This document shows positions 9,459 through 22,716 of a stretch of 64,000 bases of DNA, in pieces; the first letter of the stretch is position 1; each line of letters opens with the position of its first letter. Source of the stretch: Primula veris (taxonomy: Eukaryota; Streptophyta; Magnoliopsida; Ericales; Primulaceae); contig OY821740.1 in the NCBI GenBank assembly GCA_963682055.1, forward strand, positions 6,511,314 through 6,575,313. The letters are read 5' to 3'. Both the position numbers and the translations under genes were made by a program. The notes beneath the pieces were generated by a model. The model searched no databases. It saw nothing but the letters and a program-made list of their open reading frames with translations, and was not told the DNA's origin.

Positions 9459-12400
9459 TTAATCATCTCTTGAATGTTTATCATGCCATTTAGAGAAGCC
9501 TTGAAGAAGAGCCTCTCTCATCCACGCATGCCGACAATTCTCCGCTGCCTCTGGTATGGTTAGCCATGTTCTACTCCTCGTGCATTTCTCGGGCCACGAT
9601 TCTAGCTCTTCAGTGACAAGTAATGCATACATATACGCCTTACATAGACCATCTGGGCATGACTCGTCTTGGTGGGTTTTGCTCTTGAAGTCATAAACAC
9701 CAAGACACTCCTACAATTGTTGGCACAATTATTCTATTATATTGCACAAGAAACTGTGAGTGCCAACCGAGCACAGTTACCAAAGAAGATGAGTTTATGA
9801 GGATGCTTTTAAATAAGGAGACCATGGAAACAAATAAATTAACACTTCGTGATGACCTTAAGAAAGTTTTCTTTTAGGTTTTGTACACACGCAGTGTATT
9901 ACCTACTCACCTTTGCTCTTCAACATATTTTTGAATCACGTCATTAAGTTGTGCCAATATGAATAAGCTGTAAATAAAAAACTTAAGAACTTGTGGTGTA
10001 ATTATTAGCATATGAATACAGAATAACACAACTCTTATGGACATTTTCACTCCAACAAGATGCAATACTTTGCATTTGAGAAATCTAAAATATGCCAAGC
10101 AAGATTTATAAGGTGCCTAGAATATAAGGTATACAAATGCATATACGTCGACAGCTTTGACAAATTCCTCACGTAAAAAGTCGGTATAGGAAACAAACAA
10201 ACATCTGAAAAGTCTTCCATGTCAAGAAAAAGGTTCGTCTTCACTCTTCAGCCTCAAATTCAAGAAACTGGAACACATGATGTTCGTCTTCTATGTAGGT
10301 TGATATGTTCTTTTCTTAAAAGATAGTATAGTCTTCTTTTTTGTTTTGGGAGGGAAATTCAGCTATTACAGACATGTTCTTAAAATAGGTTTTTTGAAGC
10401 GTTTTCTTTTTTTTCATTTGGTTTAGTTTTAGCAAAAGTAAAGATTCCATTTTGCAACACCTGGTCTGGAGAAAACCAAAAAACCAACTAAAACAAATTC
10501 TAAAATGAGATTTTCTGAAAGATGTAATTTCCTCACACGGATAATAAGTAAAAGTACTGAGAATCCAATATAAACTCAAAATACCACCAAACAAGGAAAA
10601 TAAAAACAAACAAAAAATAAAATAAAATAAGAAATATACCAAATTAGTCCTGGGGTTCGTCGAAGTAAATTTTAAAAAATCAAAGCTAATCTCACTTGAA
10701 CTGTTACTAAAGCACATATTAGTGGAATTAATCTCACCTTCAATTCCCCCCTGACTCCAGCTTCTTCAATAGCCTCTCTAGCTGCAGCCTCCTCGACAGT
10801 CTCATCATTTTCCCACCCTCCCTTTAGGATAAAACAACCAACTTCTTAAAATATTGAAAATGCCATACAACATCAGTGATGATTCATAAAATTTAGTTTC
10901 ATTACTAATAGATGACAAAGGAAATAATAAGTAACAAAATTTTAAACCAACATAAAGAATCAATTTATAACGAGTATGGAAGGCTATAAAAGTGTTGGCA
11001 AATTTAAGGTTAATAAGTGAGATAAACAGATGCACAAATAAGTCATAACTGATACTTAACACTTATCAGAGGACAATATATAGACAGGTCACAAAGAAAA
11101 AAAGTATGCCATGTTTAGCACAACATGGGTGACAAAAATGATCCTGAAGACACATAAGAAGTTAATTTTAATTTCTAAGGAGACATGTTCAAACATACTA
11201 AATCATGATTAGATAGTTCAATATAGAAAATGAAGGACGGGTAAAATTAGTTTTAGAATGCTTTTTCTACCAATGTGATACGCCAATGTTGAAACATGTC
11301 TTACAATGCGTTAAACCTTCAAAATCGTTCATTTGAGTTAAACCTTCAAAACAAAAAACTCTCTGGAGTACCCCGCAAAGAATAAGGTCTAAGAGAAAAA
11401 AAGTAGACATAATAAAATATTTGATCCTTGCCTACTCATCAAAAGTCTCAAAATCTATACCAAAGCCGAGGTACGCCATACTTCCATGTGCTTTAACGTA
11501 TTCAAGCTAAAAACAATACCTAAAAGCAAACTACATTATCCATAAAAAGAGGTAAAGATGCAACAGAGAATACAATTTACCATTTGAAAAATGGGTTCTT
11601 AAAAAATCCTTGCGAAATGAAAAACAGCAACCAGTAGAAAGCTATAATCTATTATGGACAATGGCAAGCAGAAAAACTAGTAATCTAAAGAACCAAATAA
11701 TCAACTAAGTAGAATACCATGCTAGACGTTAGTAAAAATAGTATTAATATAAGGGCTAAAATCGTTCATGAAAATTCAACGACATAGAAAACCATAATAG
11801 ATGTTTACTAACGAGAAATACCAGCGTACCTTAGGGAACAAAAGACCCGGTCCACTAGGAGTGTTAATCATAAGTACCTCAACAACCTTCTCTGAATTTT
11901 CTTCGCTACTTTCATCAGAATATCTATACTTGTATGGGATACACCTATAGGGAAAAGATAGTTATGCATAATGATAATTACAGATGTATCAGCCAGAATT
12001 TGATAACAGAAAATTTATTGCGAAAATGTGTATATCCTAATCAAAATAAAACATATAGAAGACTTCCAGATGGGTAGAAAAATTGAGTGCCAGGAAAAAA
12101 CCCAACGATTAATGGTTCAAGCATGTTTTTCCACTTCTAATTGCTGACCAAGACATTTGGACTGTGTAAATATATTTTACAGTCAAAATTGTGTAAACGT
12201 TTGGGTGATCAAAAAATGTAAAAGTTGCCGTTATAATGCAGAAGAGGTAGAAGTAATACTAATCCATTAATTTTTCATCCGTCTATGCCTAAAGATTGAG
12301 AAGAGCTTAATTTTTCTCTGTATTGGCACTTCCATGGGTTATACGTCAATTTGTCATCTTCCTGTTACAAAGATCTTTGGTTTGTTGAAGGGTATCAAGT

Positions 12401-14402
12401 AAATCATTAACATGCGTGTAGATACCGACTACTGAGTAATATTTGGTGAACCAGGTCCACTAAAACCTCGCGGTCACGACCAATAAAAACCTAGTAGAAG
12501 ATTGAAAGCCCTTATGGGGCCTACCAATAATTTAAAATTAAATAATTAACTAAAATACTATTGGTTGGGTCCACTAATTAGTGGATGGACCTAGTCCACT
12601 GACGATTTTTGCAGGAGATACCTTATTGTATTGAGCTTTAATGGTGCGTTTGGAAAGAGAGTAATATTATAATCGCAAGTAAGTGGAAAACCCGTTCCTT
12701 TGAAGAAAGTTTTTCTTGCTTTACGCATATCATTCTGATGAATACTTTTACTTCGTCTTTTCCGATAATCTTCAGGGACATTTTGCACATTCATCCAATT
12801 GCTTTGGTTCCTGTACTAGTTTTCTCAGTATATGTGAGACGTGTATGCATTCAAATCTGCGCCTTGTGTCAAGTTCTTAGTTTTTTAAAACTCAAATTAA
12901 CAAAGTTTCTTCTTATTCATCAAAGGAAAACTAATAACAAAACTATGTTGATGAATTTACTATCTTTCGACACATTCCATCCAATTATGTTGTGAACACT
13001 AACAGACAGACCAGAACTCTCGCTCTCATGCGCTAATATACCCTACTTCATCCCACCACCAAGGTGCTTTTATTATATTTCTTCGTCAATATAAACAGGA
13101 AAAAAATGTGCAGTTGTAGAACACAACTGTTTACAAGGAAGGAAGTATGTGCACTCTTATGTTAGTTTTTTCAGAAAACCCATGGTTCTAAAGTCGGAAA
13201 TTGAGATTGAGGAGGGAGGAAGGGCCTAGGGCTTAGTGGTAAAACCACGCTTTACAAGTCCTTTACATTTTTCCGGTCTGAACATTATAATTATAAACAA
13301 ATTATAAATAAAAAACCTTGGCAAAGATTAAACACGTAAAGTGTATACACTATAGTAATAGTTATGCAACCATGATTTAAAAAAAAAAAACAGAAAATTC
13401 GACATGAGCATAGAAAAACATGTAGGCACCAAACAAATTGATGATCATATTGTAAATTCATTCATTCCTCATCGGACTCACCATTTAAATCTCTAATCAT
13501 CCCGAGTACTCTCAATCTCCCATTTTAGAAAATATATTGAAGGTCCTCTCTTGACAATATAGTGAGGTCAAATTTAGAACCAACTAAGCCTGGTTTTCCC
13601 CGTGAATAAATCTGATTAGTTCCAATTATCTGAAACAACCAACCAAAGTCAAGAAGACATGCCACATTCATCCTGCCATTACTATCTAGAAATTGTTTGA
13701 TCCTCTTATTTTTTACTTGTTTACAAAAATCTATTTGAACATTATTCATATCCTCTTCTATTTTCTCCACCTGTGAATCGTTGCTCAGCGGGTTTTTTAA
13801 ACAATTCAGATATAATGTTTTCTTGCAACCTCAAAATAACCCTTTTGTTTTCTTTTCTCAAAACCCCACAAAAAAGAAACCCTTTTGTTTTCCGAACACT
13901 ATGATAGTATCGTAAGCTTGATCATTGATACCGACCACCGCCTAACACCCCTTGCGAATTAAACCAATTTACCCAACAAAAAGGCAATTAATGCGGTTTT
14001 CTTTTTAAACTTCTTATTATTCGGGATACTTAAGGCTAAACTTGGTATATTTTTGTTAATGCACATGGTAAAATAATCTAATTCCCCTGGCAAAAAAGAC
14101 CAAATAAAATTGATAGGAATTGACAAATTGTAAAAAACATATACCACATACAAATAGCTACAAAGGATCAAATAAGCAAACAACAAAACATTATTTAGCA
14201 AAAAACAATCAACACCCAACATGATGGTAATTCATATACTATCCTAATAACAAAATAACCCAAATCTAGCAAATAAACACAAATAATAAAATTAAAAAGT
14301 GAAGAAGGTAAAAAAAAAAAAGGGAAAATACCCAGCAACAAGGCGGGATCCACCGTCGTAAAGCTGCTGATGCCGACCCGTTCTCGCCACCAAATTCGAC
14401 AT
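9459..14402 (-). CDS. Nudix hydrolase (plant NUDT12/13/16/4/17/18/21 group)
   Basis: Four exons: 14332-14402, 11830-11944, 10738-10821 and 9459-9710, all with GT-AG borders and closing phases, giving 173 residues. The N-terminus MSNLVARTGRHQQLYDGG and the following VAGCIPYKYR match this plant group. Residues 63-85 form the Nudix box (GGWENDE, then REAIEEAGV), with the RE and EE metal-binding residues present; exon 3 is exactly this box. The C-terminus holds the usual YALLVTEELESWPE and AWMREALLQGF. Family members use a divalent metal to cleave nucleoside diphosphates linked to another moiety; characterised plant relatives act on diadenosine polyphosphates, ADP-ribose or inositol pyrophosphates. 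The substrate here is unknown. No clear transit peptide is visible, so cytosolic location is the simplest guess, though AtNUDT13-like members are mitochondrial. Introns are long (2.4, 1.0 and 1.0 kb). Confidence 0.93.
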
Positions 14403-14896
14403 TTTTAATTAATTATAATTATTAACAATAACAATTATTCTCTTTTTTTTTGGTAACGAAAAAGTGGTCACAAAAGCATTGAAATTACAAAGATGCCCTT
14501 TCTCGTTCCGATAGAACACGCCGCCATCTGATATATATATATATATATAGCTTTATTTTGGTAATGTGAGAGAAACAGTTAGATAAATTTAAAAAAAAAA
14601 AGGAAATATAGTTAAAAAGTGTTTTATTTAAAAATAAAAAGAAAGAAAGAGAGAGGAAAAAGAGCGAGAAAATCGGATCGAGGTAGGTTTGCTTGTTTGG
14701 TTGATAACGATGTCTAACTATTTATATTTTTTTGTCTTCTTTTTCCTTTTTTTTCTCTCTTTTTTTTTTTTTACCACTTTTTCTTCTTTCTTTTTTTATT
14801 CTCATCCCATTTTTGAGGTTACATATGTGTTACTGTCATTTTATAATTGCCACACTTACTATATATTTCCATATATATAGTTATGTTTTATATTAT

Positions 14897-15093
14897 TTTC
14901 TATCGTCTCAAATTATAATAAACAATTAAAATATGTGTAATTTTGTAAGCTTTAAAAACTATTTATATAATTTAACATGTTAACTATGTGACTAACTTTT
15001 AAAATTTACAATTCCGATATTTAAATAATACAAAATTGACTTTGCAAAATTGTTTGTATCCTTATTCTATCTTATAAATTGGGACGGACGGAG
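14897..15093. mobile_element. Degraded Stowaway-type MITE
   Basis: The right terminus AATTGGGACGGACGGAG followed by TA is typical of Stowaway, and the body (AACATGTTAACTATGTGACT, then AACTTTTAAAATTTAC) resembles the other copies in this window. The left terminus (CTATCGTCTCAAATTATAAT) has diverged and its TA duplication is not certain. Confidence 0.6.
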
Positions 15094-16877
15094 TATATAT
15101 TAATGCGAACATTAGTTACAAATTCTTAATATTTGAATGTATTACACGATGGTTTTGTTATATACTTGCAACTTTTCTCTTTTCTCTTTTTGACTATTTG
15201 ACTAATGTTAATTATAAACTTCTATAATAGAATTTCAAAACACATATCAAATATCTTTAATTAATGTTACATTCGTTGTTTATTTGACCCTCTCAGTATT
15301 ATAATACATGATCATATAGTCAATATCTTTTTAATTTAAGGGTGTTGCATCACCTTTCATTCTAATTCTTATCACTTCTCTAATTTAAATTATATTCGTC
15401 ATAAAACAGTAAATAACAAATACTTTTACATAATATATATTAATTAAAGAGTCTCATGAATACATTTTGAAAATTGGTCCTATATATATATATAGCCTTT
15501 AATTTAGCTACGACATTGCATATTAGTATATGATCATATCTTCATAAGAAGTACAACTCAAAGCATCTTTAAAGAGACGTTAGACATGCTTCGTTTTTCC
15601 ATCACCTTTAATTGCGCGCAACCTCATTTGAAAGCTAGGTTTGTTGCTTCGTCTGAACCGACGATAGAAACAAGTATAGTTTATCTATAATAAGAGTCCA
15701 AGTCTTTTATCGTGCATCTGCACCTCTTCTATATTCCCTTCTTTTTTTTTGCTCTTTTACAACTCAAAAATTATGAATATAATTGTGACTAGATTCATTT
15801 TTTGTACACAATACTAGCCAAAATGATTTAATATTTTTTTAATGCTTATACGACATGTGTTTATGGATTTGCTGTAAATTAAACAGTATGGATTATACAA
15901 GTTTATCTAAAGCAATATTATTGGAACATACTGATTATTGTTTAATCATTATCGTAGTTTTTTTTTTTTCAATTTTTCTTAATACAAGTTTTGGGAAAAA
16001 AAAACACAAGACATTAAAGAGGTTCGAATGCGAAGTAGGATTTCTGGAGACATAAAAGTGTTGTTAAGTGAGAAAATAAATATCTTAGTGGTGTCAAAAC
16101 GTTATTTTCAAGAAACTATAGGAGTAAAAGAACATAGTACAAAAATAAGATAAATAAATAAATAACAGGGTATAAGGATTTTTGATAATTTCGTGGTCAG
16201 TGGCCACATATCTAGTCACTGCTTGGTTTCTATGATAATGATGGGTGGTCAAAGTGACTGACGTGACCAGCAACACCATATATATGCACGGCCACTTCTT
16301 TTGTATTGGCTAATTTATCTAACTTTTTTTATTATCATGCCAATTATGGTTTAGCATAAATTTTTTTTATTATATTTATAGTTTTTTATTTGAAAAAGTC
16401 ACATGTGTTTGATATTACTGTTTTTTTTAGTTTTTAAAAATCTAAATTTTGAAGAAATATAATTAGAAAAGCTAAAAGCAAAAAAAACACACATTTTGAT
16501 GATTTTGATAGTTTCCTCGCCATCATTTTAAGAATTTAAATGAATATTTATCTTATCTCAACTAAAATTTTATTCGTATACTTGACGTGTTACTTTCTCG
16601 TTTAAATATGATATTTTGAAAATTTATCAAAAAAATATCTTATAAAGTTATTTTGATTGAAAAAGCAAAATTTTATTAGCTAATGTCAAAAATCAATGTG
16701 TTGAAAGTTAATTTTTTTTAAGTTTTTACCAAACAATCATGTATATTTTGAAAATCAAATATTTTCTCATACTGTTTTGTGAAAGCATTTTTGACAAAAA
16801 ATAATAATTAATAATGATCTGGAAAATGAAAAACAATGACTACGCGATAACGAATGTGACATAGAAAGTCTTTGAAT

Positions 16878-17095
16878 ATGGGTTTGTGGGGACGTAAAGT
16901 GTAATCTATGGGAGGGTGATTAGGATTATTAGAATATGATCATATCGGGTTGGTAGAAATAATATTTTATCTTTATTCTGGTATACTAATATTTGTGATT
17001 CATTTATTTGAAAATTAGTTTGTAGGGACCCAAGCTACAGAGGGTGACTAGGAATAGAGTAGGAAATACTATTTATGTTATTCTGGTATAAGAAA
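16878..17095. repeat. Degenerate tandem repeat, unit about 140 bp
   Basis: Two diverged blocks share the order GTTTGTGGGGAC / GTTTGTAGGGAC, GGGTGATTAGGAT / GGGTGACTAGGAAT and TTATTCTGGTATA at the end. Spacing within the two copies differs through small insertions and deletions. Confidence 0.55.
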
Positions 17096-17611
17096 TTAAG
17101 AACTCATTTGTGGATTATGTTATTGTTTAACATAATTCATTCGGATTGCCATCTTGATTCTTGTCTAAAACAATACGACTTTTTTTCTGCCTGCTAAGCA
17201 TCCATAACATAAAACAAAATATTCACTATACTATTTCAAATCTCCTACAGTAAAAGTTTCAAAAATTAGTAGTTACATTGTTTTGTAACACCTGATTAAG
17301 CTGCACGCCTTTAATTTTCCCTTTCTGGCATCCACATCTCTTGAACTTATGAAAGTCCAAAATTAAGCACACTTTTGTGAATTTAAATACTTCTGTTTGA
17401 GCAAGTTTTACAAAAAAAACAATAACTTACTACTTCTCCTATTAGAATGCCAGCATTACAAACATCCAACTACCTCTTGCATGCACTACAAAACTTTTGA
17501 TGTGAAGCAAAAAATAGATGATGGACCTACAAACAAGATAAGAACTACTGCGTTTACAACCACCTCACAAAATTAAACCAACTTTTAAGTTACAACTTAA
17601 ATTGGAGATCA

Positions 17612-20600
17612 TCACATTTGATTTTCGATTATATCCCTCATCATTTGAATTGGAATGAGTCCTTCGGTGCGGATGGCATCTTTATTCGGATCTGGACTGA
17701 TGAAATACAGTGTAGGCAATCCTCGAACCTGTAGCAATGAAATTCACACGACACAATCTTTTTTAAAAAAAAGTGTGATTATGAAATAATTCATACAGAA
17801 ACAGCCTTTGTTAATTGATTGTGGAAAATCTCAAACTTTAATAGAATGGTATTATTTGTGTGAATGTGAGCGTGCTTGAGTTTCATAAGTTGTTATTTCA
17901 AAGTAATATAAACCATATGAAAATTAAAAGTACATGTAAACTTTTATTAGTTTTCAGATCGAGACGAGTGTTGAGGTGGATCCATCCTGAGAGCAATGTA
18001 TTTTTTTTCCTAACTGGTAAAATGACAGTTCAAATCCACTACAGCTTTTTGCCAAAATAATATGCCAATGAACATTACACATGAATCAAGTATCAATATT
18101 CAACAGAAGCAAAGTCGGTAAATAAACAAAGAGTCAATGGCGTGGGAGACATTTTACCTGCATGTCACGTGCGAATTCGTATTCGTTATCAGTGTCAACC
18201 TTCACAATTAATGCATTGCCTTCGTACTCTACTGCAAGCTAAGCAATAAACTCAGAGTAAGTGGGTAGCCAGAAATTGTAAAATCTACAAAATAATCTAC
18301 TCAATTACTCAGATTATAACAAGTTGCCAACCAACATTCAGAATTTTTAAGGTTTACCATTAACGCCGCAGGTCCTACAAATGCATAAGATTATATAGGA
18401 CAGGAAGCGCTCACACTTGCGATTCTCATAGCAACTTCAGTTTAATTATTAATATAAGTGTCATTGTTAGTTAATCACATTTTGCTGACAGTTGTTGCCA
18501 AAGGAACAAACTTTAATATGTTTATGTATAGCCTGTATGTGTATGCAAGCATCAATGATTCAATAATCATTTTAAAAATCAAGTCAGAAATAGAACTTAT
18601 CAGCGTGGCCAGTTCTTCAGAAACAAAATACAATGAGGATCATTGGTTCATCACCTAATTGAAGGAACGAGAACAAAAACAAAGAAAAACACACCGAGTA
18701 TAGATGAGAGAATTTTGACAGGCATAATGCACGAAACTAGAAGTAGAGATGATTCCAATTTGCTCTCGGGAGTTTCCATAGCAAGACTCTTACATTCAAC
18801 AACCATTAAAAAACCATTTCCTGTCACTTTTAAGATGCTTCATAATCCATTCGAAAAAACACTATTTCAGGATTTTGTTATCAGGATCTTGGACTGCGAA
18901 AAAACACAATCTATGTAAATCCATTGAGGAGAGTTAGATTTCCTTTGCAATATCATAGCTTTCTTATTTATTAATTCAATTCAATCAAATAAGTTGCATG
19001 CATCAGCAGTTTCCACCTGTTAGTTCCATTTCATACCAGGTAACTTAATTATCGAATCATAATCCTTTTTGAAAAATTGTGATACCAGAACTATGGCTGC
19101 TCTATGAATAGGTCACAAATACATTAAGATGTACCTTACTAATCAACTAAAATTTCTAACCCGCGACACATGTTCACTTGTATACTATTGGCACCTCAAA
19201 AAGGGTGAAACAAAAGCAGGGTTGCGTCAAACTATATACTATAAATAAGGAGAAAGGCTTCCAAGTGAAAAGGAAAAGCGCCGCAAATCCAATCTCAGGT
19301 ATACAGAAGAAAAAGTTAACGGGAAAAAGAAAAAAAGATAAGTCTGATATAAATTAATATGGGAATTTTAAAAGGTGTTCTTATCTTTTCTTTTGAAACT
19401 GTGAGTTGGTTTAAACAAAGAGATGAAATAAAGAAAAAGCAGGCCATCTAACAGACATATAGAAGAAGAAGATCAGAATGGATTCATAAATACTGCGTAA
19501 TTCAGGAAATGATAAAAGATGTAGAGCCTTTAAATTAAGCAACTAACAATTCTTCGCAGCACCATCAGGGATTACGAATTACTACCTTACTGGTAGGTTA
19601 AAACTTTATTATTGGAAGAGTTAAGCTTATGAGTAATACTGCGGTATATTATGTTTCTTCACGCGTTATTATTCACTGTGTATATTCTGTGAGGTTGATT
19701 GGGCCAATATGGATTAAAAAAATATACTTAGCAAGTCTGTAATAAAGAAGGCAATTGTTTCTCTCTGTCCCTTAATTTTAGTTGGGTAAACATTGAAATG
19801 CAGTAAAAGAAGCACCAAGCAGCAAATAAATATTAAAACATGCATTATATAACATACCATTTCAAGTTCTTGGGCCATCAAAATACAAGGGCCACACCAT
19901 GTTGCATAGAAATCAATAACAAGTGGTACACTTCTTTCTCCTTTTACTAGCTCCTGTACCTCCTTGGCAGACAACTTCTTCTGCCAACCCATAATAAAGA
20001 TCGCTTAGCAACATAGTTAAATTCTGGAACGGAAACAGGAATTTACTTGTATAAATGTGACCGAATTCGTAACAGAGAACTAACATTTTTAATCGCTAGC
20101 TTTATCTCTTTTTTGGACTAGACAGTAGAAACATTAATGTAGTTATAGACTTCTCTTGTATAATCTATTTGGCTAACTACAACATGGGTTTCCAACTTCA
20201 CATGAATGGACCATGTTAATTCTATAACTATGTGCTCATACGCAAGTTTAAAACTCATACTTTAAAATATGAAAAGATGAGAAGCATGCCCAATTGCCCA
20301 CCCATTATTTACCATGTCATTACCGAAAATATAAGAGTGATAACCCAGATGAGACGACTGTCTGGAAATAAGATCATTTCAATTCTTCACTCAAACGAAC
20401 CTGAGCCGTCTTGAAACTTAATAAGATGTTAATTACTAAAGGAAGCATAAATTCTCAAGGAATGTTACTCCTAAATTCTATATGTTCAGCCAACACGTTA
20501 TGGGTAATTGAAACAAAACATAACGAAAAATTTATATATATGCATATTGGACAATGGTAAAAATTGTTATGGAAATGTCTTCTCATGTCGAATGTCATAT

Positions 20601-21338
20601 AAATTACTAAATGTTATATAATGCATTAATTTCCCATAGGAATCAAAATCAAAACTCTGTATACATAAAGTGGTCTTATGCAGAACTTGGACATGAATAA
20701 CCTTATTGGCAATCTTACACTTAGCAAGAGCCAGAATGCCTCCTACTTTAAAAACTGCAACACGAAACTACCTAACTGTCATTTCTATGTAACAATCTAC
20801 ATACATGATTTCATATGATTAACATATCTCAACTCCCACATACATATAAAAACAGCTCTCCATAACATGACAATATATGGAATGTGAAATTATTAATAAT
20901 GGCAAGTGGCACCTGTACATAGCACAATTCCATCTCTACTTTGGACGGTACAGTTACAAGTCCGACCAGACCTTACGAGGTACAGTTACAAGTCCGACCC
21001 GACATCTTTTTACCCTAGGCGGTACAGTTTTTTGGGCGTCCTTTTAACTTTTCCCGAAAAAACCCATATCATACGGAAAAAATAATCCCATAAAAATTAC
21101 AAAATAAAAAACCTGTCATAAGAAAACAAAACACAGTATTTTATTTTACATTACAGAAAATACAATAAACAATATTGCTTTTTTTCAGGTAGCGGCACCT
21201 AAACTACATGTGTGACTTAGGCGGCACCGGAAATAGTAAATACAACAACATGAAGCATAAAAAATAGAATAACGAGCAACGATATTTCGATATTATACAA
21301 TACATGATTTTTATACACACACACATATATATAGAGTC

Positions 21339-21374
<36 letters not shown>

Positions 21375-21627
21375 GGAACAGGGGGCATACAACAAGATAG
21401 TCTTCTCTGACATATTTGGTGGCGGAAATAGGCGGGCAAACCACCTTCCTTGAGCTTGTTGTTTGTAATGATGATGATGATGATGATGATAAACAAGGTG
21501 GTTTAGTTATTGTTGTTGGTGGTGAAAATATAGGAGAATTAAGGGGATTAATGGTTTTGGAGGAGAAAGAAGGAAGTTGCGGTGCGCGGTGGGAGAAGGT
21601 CGAGATATAACAGATTACTGCTTGCAT
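17612..21627 (-). CDS. CITRX: Thioredoxin z / CITRX, chloroplastic
   Basis: Four exons: 21391-21627, 19858-19980, 18158-18238 and 17612-17728; 185 residues. Residues 1 to about 65 are Ser/Thr/Pro-rich with a poly-Ser run encoded by a (TCA)n repeat, a typical chloroplast transit peptide. The mature part begins near YVREDYLVKKLSAKEVQELV, then VIDFYATWCGPC with the redox pair at Cys108 and Cys111, then MAQELEMLAVEYEGNALIVK, DTDNEYEFARDMQVRGLPTL and the cis-Pro loop. Residues around ISPDPNKDAIRTEGLIP are diagnostic of thioredoxin z rather than other plastid thioredoxins. TRX z (PAP10) is a core-associated subunit of the plastid-encoded RNA polymerase, interacts with fructokinase-like proteins and is needed for chloroplast gene expression; the tomato form was found as a Cf-9 interactor (CITRX). 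The start is the only in-frame ATG before the transit peptide; a G-rich tract lies just upstream. Confidence 0.96.
20945..21035. repeat. Short direct repeats in TRX z intron 1
   Basis: GGTACAGTTACAAGTCCGAC occurs twice (about 20947 and 20980), and a third partial copy GGTACAGTTTTTTGGG follows. Looks like a small tandem expansion, not a known element. Confidence 0.7.
21341..21371. repeat. (GA)n microsatellite at the start of TRX z intron 1
   Basis: An uninterrupted dinucleotide run beginning 20 bases inside the donor of exon 1. On the transcribed strand it is a CT-rich tract. Confidence 0.95.
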
Positions 21628-21632
21628 TTTTA

Positions 21633-21654
21633 CTCCCCCCCCCCTCCTCCTCCT
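21633..21654 (-). promoter_or_regulatory. G-rich tract in the presumed TRX z 5' leader
   Basis: On the minus strand GGAGGAGGAG runs into ten consecutive G residues and ends six bases before the ATG at 21627. It fits a two-tier quadruplex pattern (four or more GG runs with one-base loops). It could fold in RNA if transcription starts upstream, which I infer but cannot show. Confidence 0.5.
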
Positions 21655-22716
21655 TTACTTTTTTAGAGTGAGAATGGAAGAGAGATGGAGATCGATGAAG
21701 AAGGGTGAGTGAGAGGGTAAGTTGAAAGGAGAATATTATGACAATTTCTCAACATTATCCGCTCTCTTATAGGTTAGGTTACCATTGTGATATATCTCGT
21801 AAATATTGGGACTTGATTATTAAAAACACTAAACTATACTTGTTAGCAGTTAATATATAATATTAAGTTTGTTGGTTTAACTTTAACTTTTTAAAAAATA
21901 TATATAATATTAAGTTTTGAATATTATTGTAATTACTAAATAAGTTATAAATTTTTTAATGTTATTGTAAATAGGTACTAACAGTTATAATTATAATTAA
22001 CAACTAAAAAGTTTAGTAAAATTTAAATATCATAAAAAAAAACATTTATTTTATTAATTAATAAAATAGTATATCAATAAAAAAAAATACATCAATTAAA
22101 AATAAAAATCATATTAATTACAAATTACTAATGCTATCGTTTAGTACCGTTATATAGACTAAATTGTAAGAATCTAAAACTATAGGACCAACGAATTAAT
22201 TATAACGGTCAAGATTTTTTTTAATACAATACAAAATACAGGATTTGGTTTGTAATTATTACATGGAGCAAGCCATGTAATTACCAAGGCTGAACCAACA
22301 CAAAATCAGTGGTGACTGCGATAAGATAGAAGGGATGAGAGGGAGGGGAATAAAACGCATGGGCTCCGCAGTCGACATACTCTGTTTCACCCGATAAAAA
22401 CGACGACGTGTTGGTTGCGGCTCTGTTCACATATTGGACCAAAATTATAAAAAAAAATGGTTGATATCTTTATTCACCAGAGTGATGGAGATCATTGAAT
22501 TGTGTTGTTTTGTCGAGATATACATAGACACATCGTACTAAATCATGACCATCAATACTAAATCATATCATACGAGAACTACTCGTAACGACCATTTGAA
22601 TAAATCACTCCGTCGTGTTTAGCGCTCAGGGAATTTCGATAACCTATAATGAGCTCTTGTTGACTATAATAGTTTACTTTGTTATTAAATGTTAATAAAT
22701 ATTCGTCCATCATAAC

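Larger units (their letters stand above)
14403..17611. other. Intergenic, Nudix 5' flank to TRX z 3' end
   Basis: Very AT-rich, with pyrimidine runs at 14725-14800 and several (TA)n tracts (for example 14531-14550 and 15481-15495). It contains one degraded Stowaway element and one degenerate tandem repeat, listed separately. Short frames in the T-rich parts are low complexity. No gene recognised. Confidence 0.5.

Noticed and set aside
12450..12600. Possible small MITE with AGGTCCACTA ends in Nudix intron 1
   Set aside because: Only short inverted similarity (CCAGGTCCACTAA against TGGACCTAGTCCA); the ends and duplication cannot be fixed.
13195..13290. SINE-like head (GGGCTTAGTGGTAAAACC)
   Set aside because: The A-box resemblance is fair, but the expected B box is poor and there is no A-rich tail or target duplication.
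13525..13770. 81-codon minus-strand frame in Nudix intron 1
   Set aside because: Has a varied composition, but no family I recognise and no role in the Nudix model, which is complete without it. Possibly a worn transposon fragment.
16021..16060. GGTTCGAATGC resembling a tRNA B box
   Set aside because: No A box, acceptor stem or cloverleaf can be drawn around it.
18643..18918. 91-codon plus-strand frame
   Set aside because: Lies inside TRX z intron 2 on the other strand, no recognisable domain, composition like the surrounding intron.
21416..21610. Plus-strand frame with poly-Asp
   Set aside because: Antisense of the TRX z transit-peptide exon; the poly-Asp is the complement of the (TCA)n serine repeat.
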